64,000 nt of DNA from Lumbricus rubellus (Eukaryota > Annelida > Clitellata > Crassiclitellata > Lumbricidae): contig OX243819.1 in the NCBI GenBank assembly GCA_945859605.1, positions 5,409,507 to 5,473,506 of the forward strand, read 5' to 3'. A program made the position numbers and the translations under genes. Positions 62,105 through 64,000 of the stretch are shown here, piece by piece; the stretch's first letter is position 1, and each line of letters opens with the position of its first letter. Below the pieces are notes generated by a model. That model searched no databases. It worked only from the letters and a program-made list of their open reading frames with translations, and was not told where the DNA came from.

Positions 62105-64000
62105 TGAGAATGGCAGAGGAGCAGAGGAGATGGGGGAAGATGACGAGAAAAGAGCGAAGAAGGAGCAAAGGAGATGGGGAAAGATGACGAGAAAAGAGCG
62201 AAAGAGGAGCAAAGGAGATGGGGAAAGATGACGAGAAAAGAGCGAAAGAGGAGCAAAGGAGATGGGAAAGATGACGCGAAAAGAGCGAAGGAGGAGCAGA
62301 GGAGATGGGGAAAGATGACGAGAAAAGAGCGAAAGAGGAGCAGAGAGGATGGGGAAGATGACGAGAAAAGAGCGAAAGAGGAGCAGAGGATATGGGATAG
62401 ATGACGCGAAAAGAGCGAAGGAGAAGCAGAGGAGATGGGGAAAGATGACGAGAAAAGAGCGAAAGAGGAGCAGAGAGGATGGGGAAGATGACGAGAAAAG
62501 AGCGAAAGAGGAGCAGAGAGGATGGGAAAGATGACGAGAAAAGAGCGAAGGAGGAGCAAAGGAGATGGAGAAGATGACGAGAAAAGAGCGAAGGAGGAGC
62601 AGAGGAGATGGGGAAAGATGACGAGAAAAGAGCGAAGAAGGAGTAGAGGAGATGGGAAAGATGACGAGAAAAGAGCGAAGAAGGAGCAAAGGAGATGGGG
62701 AAAGATGACGAGAAAAGAGCGAAAGAGGAGCAGAGGAGATGGGAAAAGATGACGAGAAAAGAGCGAAAGAGGAGCAAAGGAGATGGGGAAAAATGACGAG
62801 AAAAGAGCGAAAGAGGAGCAGAGGAGATGGGAAAGATGACGCGAAAAGAGCGAAGGAGGAGTAGAGGAGATGGAGAAAGATGACGAGAAAAGAGCGAAAG
62901 AGGAGCAAAGGAGATGGGGAAAGATGACGAGAAAAGAGCGAAAGAGGAGCAGAGGAGATGGGAAAGATGACGCGAAAAGAGCGAAGGAGGAGCAGAGGAG
63001 ATGGGGAAAGATGACGAGAAAAGAGCGAAAGAGGAGCAGAGAGGATGGGGAAGATGACGAGAAAAGAGCGAAAGAGGAGCAGAGGATATGGGGAAAGATG
63101 ACGAGAAAAGAGCGAAAGAGGAGCAGAGGAGATGGGAAAGATGACGCGAAAAGAGCGAAGGAGGAGTAGAGGAGATGGGGAAAGATGACGAGAAAAGAGC
63201 GAAAGAGGAGCAGAGGAGATGGGGAAAGATGACGAGAAAAGAGCGAAAGAGGAGCAGAGGAGATGGGAAAGATGACGCGAAAAGAGCGAAGGAGGAGCAG
63301 AGGAGATGGGGAAAGATGACGAGAAAAGAGCGAAAGAGGAGCAGAGGAGATGGGAAAGATGACGAGAAAAGAGCGAAAGAGGAGTAGAGGAGATGGGGAA
63401 AGATGACGAGAAAAGAGCGAAAGAGGAGCAGAGGAGATGGGAAAGATGACGAGAAAAGAGCGAAAGAGGAGCAGAGGAGATGGGAAAGATGACGAGAAAA
63501 GAGCGAAGAAGGAGCAAAGGAGATGGGGAAAGATGACGAGAAAAGAGCGAAAGAGGAGCAAAGGAGATGGGAAAGATGACGCGAAAAGAGCGAAGGAGGA
63601 GCAGAGGAGATGGGGAAAGATGACGAGAAAAGAGCGAAAGAGGAGCAGAGGAGATGGGGAAAGATGACGAGAAAAGAGCGAAAGAGGAGCAGAGGATATG
63701 GGAAAGATGACGAGAAAAGAGCGAAAGAGGAGCAGAGAGGATGGGGAAGATGACGAGAAAAGAGCGAAAGAGGAGCAGAGGATATGGGAAAGATGACGCG
63801 AAAAGAGCGAAGGAGAAGCAGAGGAGATGGGGAAAGATGACGAGAAAAGAGCGAAAGAGGAGCAGAGAGGATGGGGAAGATGACGAGAAAAGAGCGAAAG
63901 AGGAGCAGAGAGGATGGGAAAGATGACGAGAAAAGAGCGAAGGAGGAGCAAAGGAGATGGAGAAGATGACGAGAAAAGAGCGAAGGAGGAGCAGAGGAGA
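62105..64000. repeat. 44-bp purine-rich minisatellite, over 40 copies
   Basis: The unit runs GATGACGAGAAAAGAGCGAA, AGAGGAGCAGAGGAGATGGG, GAAA, with variants (GACGCG for GACGAG, GAAGGAG for GAAAGAG, one-base shorter copies). It continues to the window edge, so the true length is unknown. The top strand is about 90% purine. Long frames on both strands (up to 616 codons on the - strand) arise because the unit has no stop in several frames. Confidence 0.97.

Noticed and set aside
62096..63951. Long - strand open frames (616, 473 and 252 codons) and serial + strand frames
   Set aside because: They are translations of the 44-bp minisatellite in several frames; the unit lacks stops. There is no start context, introns or conserved domain.
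1..64000. A coordinated novel gene system (defence or biosynthetic cluster)
   Set aside because: The only conserved genes are three unrelated single-copy-type animal genes; the rest is mobile and simple-repeat DNA.

Overview
This 64 kb window comes from the nuclear genome of an animal, most likely a marine invertebrate. The genes have GT-AG introns, the window holds three conserved metazoan genes, and the non-coding DNA is packed with eukaryotic transposons: hAT, Tc1/mariner, PIF/Harbinger-like, MULE-like, piggyBac-like, Helitron, CR1/L2-like LINEs and tRNA-derived SINEs. Telomere-type CCCTAA motifs are also present. The species cannot be fixed from the sequence. I see no bacterial, phage or CRISPR component. 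The ORFs above 200 aa are one onecut exon, two LINE reverse-transcriptase tails and reading frames through simple repeats.

Gene layout. (1) A BAX-like pro-apoptotic Bcl-2 gene lies on the + strand at about 4862-13515. Five exons join with matching phases and carry BH3, BH1, BH2 and a C-terminal membrane anchor; the first coding exon is uncertain. (2) A onecut/HNF6-type transcription factor gene lies on the - strand at 33281-25752. It has two coding exons, CUT domain in the first and homeodomain in the second, separated by a 5.6 kb intron. (3) A WDR4/Trm82-like gene, the WD40 subunit of the tRNA m7G46 methyltransferase, lies on the + strand at 36264-55416. Nine exons are phase-consistent; the N-terminal exon was not found with confidence. 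BAX-like and onecut converge across about 12 kb of repeat-rich DNA. Onecut and WDR4-like are head-to-head across about 3 kb containing an NRF1-like site and a MULE-like insertion. The three genes do not form one pathway: apoptosis, development and tRNA modification.

Repeats. At least nine hAT-type elements have both ends and 8-bp target-site duplications readable directly. They include a LINE > hAT > hAT nest in a WDR4 intron. Other elements have TA (mariner), TTAA (piggyBac-like), TAA (Harbinger-like), 9-bp (MULE-like) or A|T (Helitron) target sites. A 200-base run of N (29570-29769) in the onecut intron is flanked by two near-identical copies of one segment carrying different insertions, so it may be two haplotypes joined by mistake. 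Minisatellites with units of 28, 26, 16, 19 and about 44 bp occur; the last fills 62105 to the right edge.

No clearly new biological system was found. The most interesting points are a Helitron ending 26 bp before the BH3 exon of the BAX-like gene, which creates an in-frame alternative splice acceptor; the nested datable insertions; the suspected haplotype duplication at the gap; and a TIR element carrying four G-quadruplex motifs.
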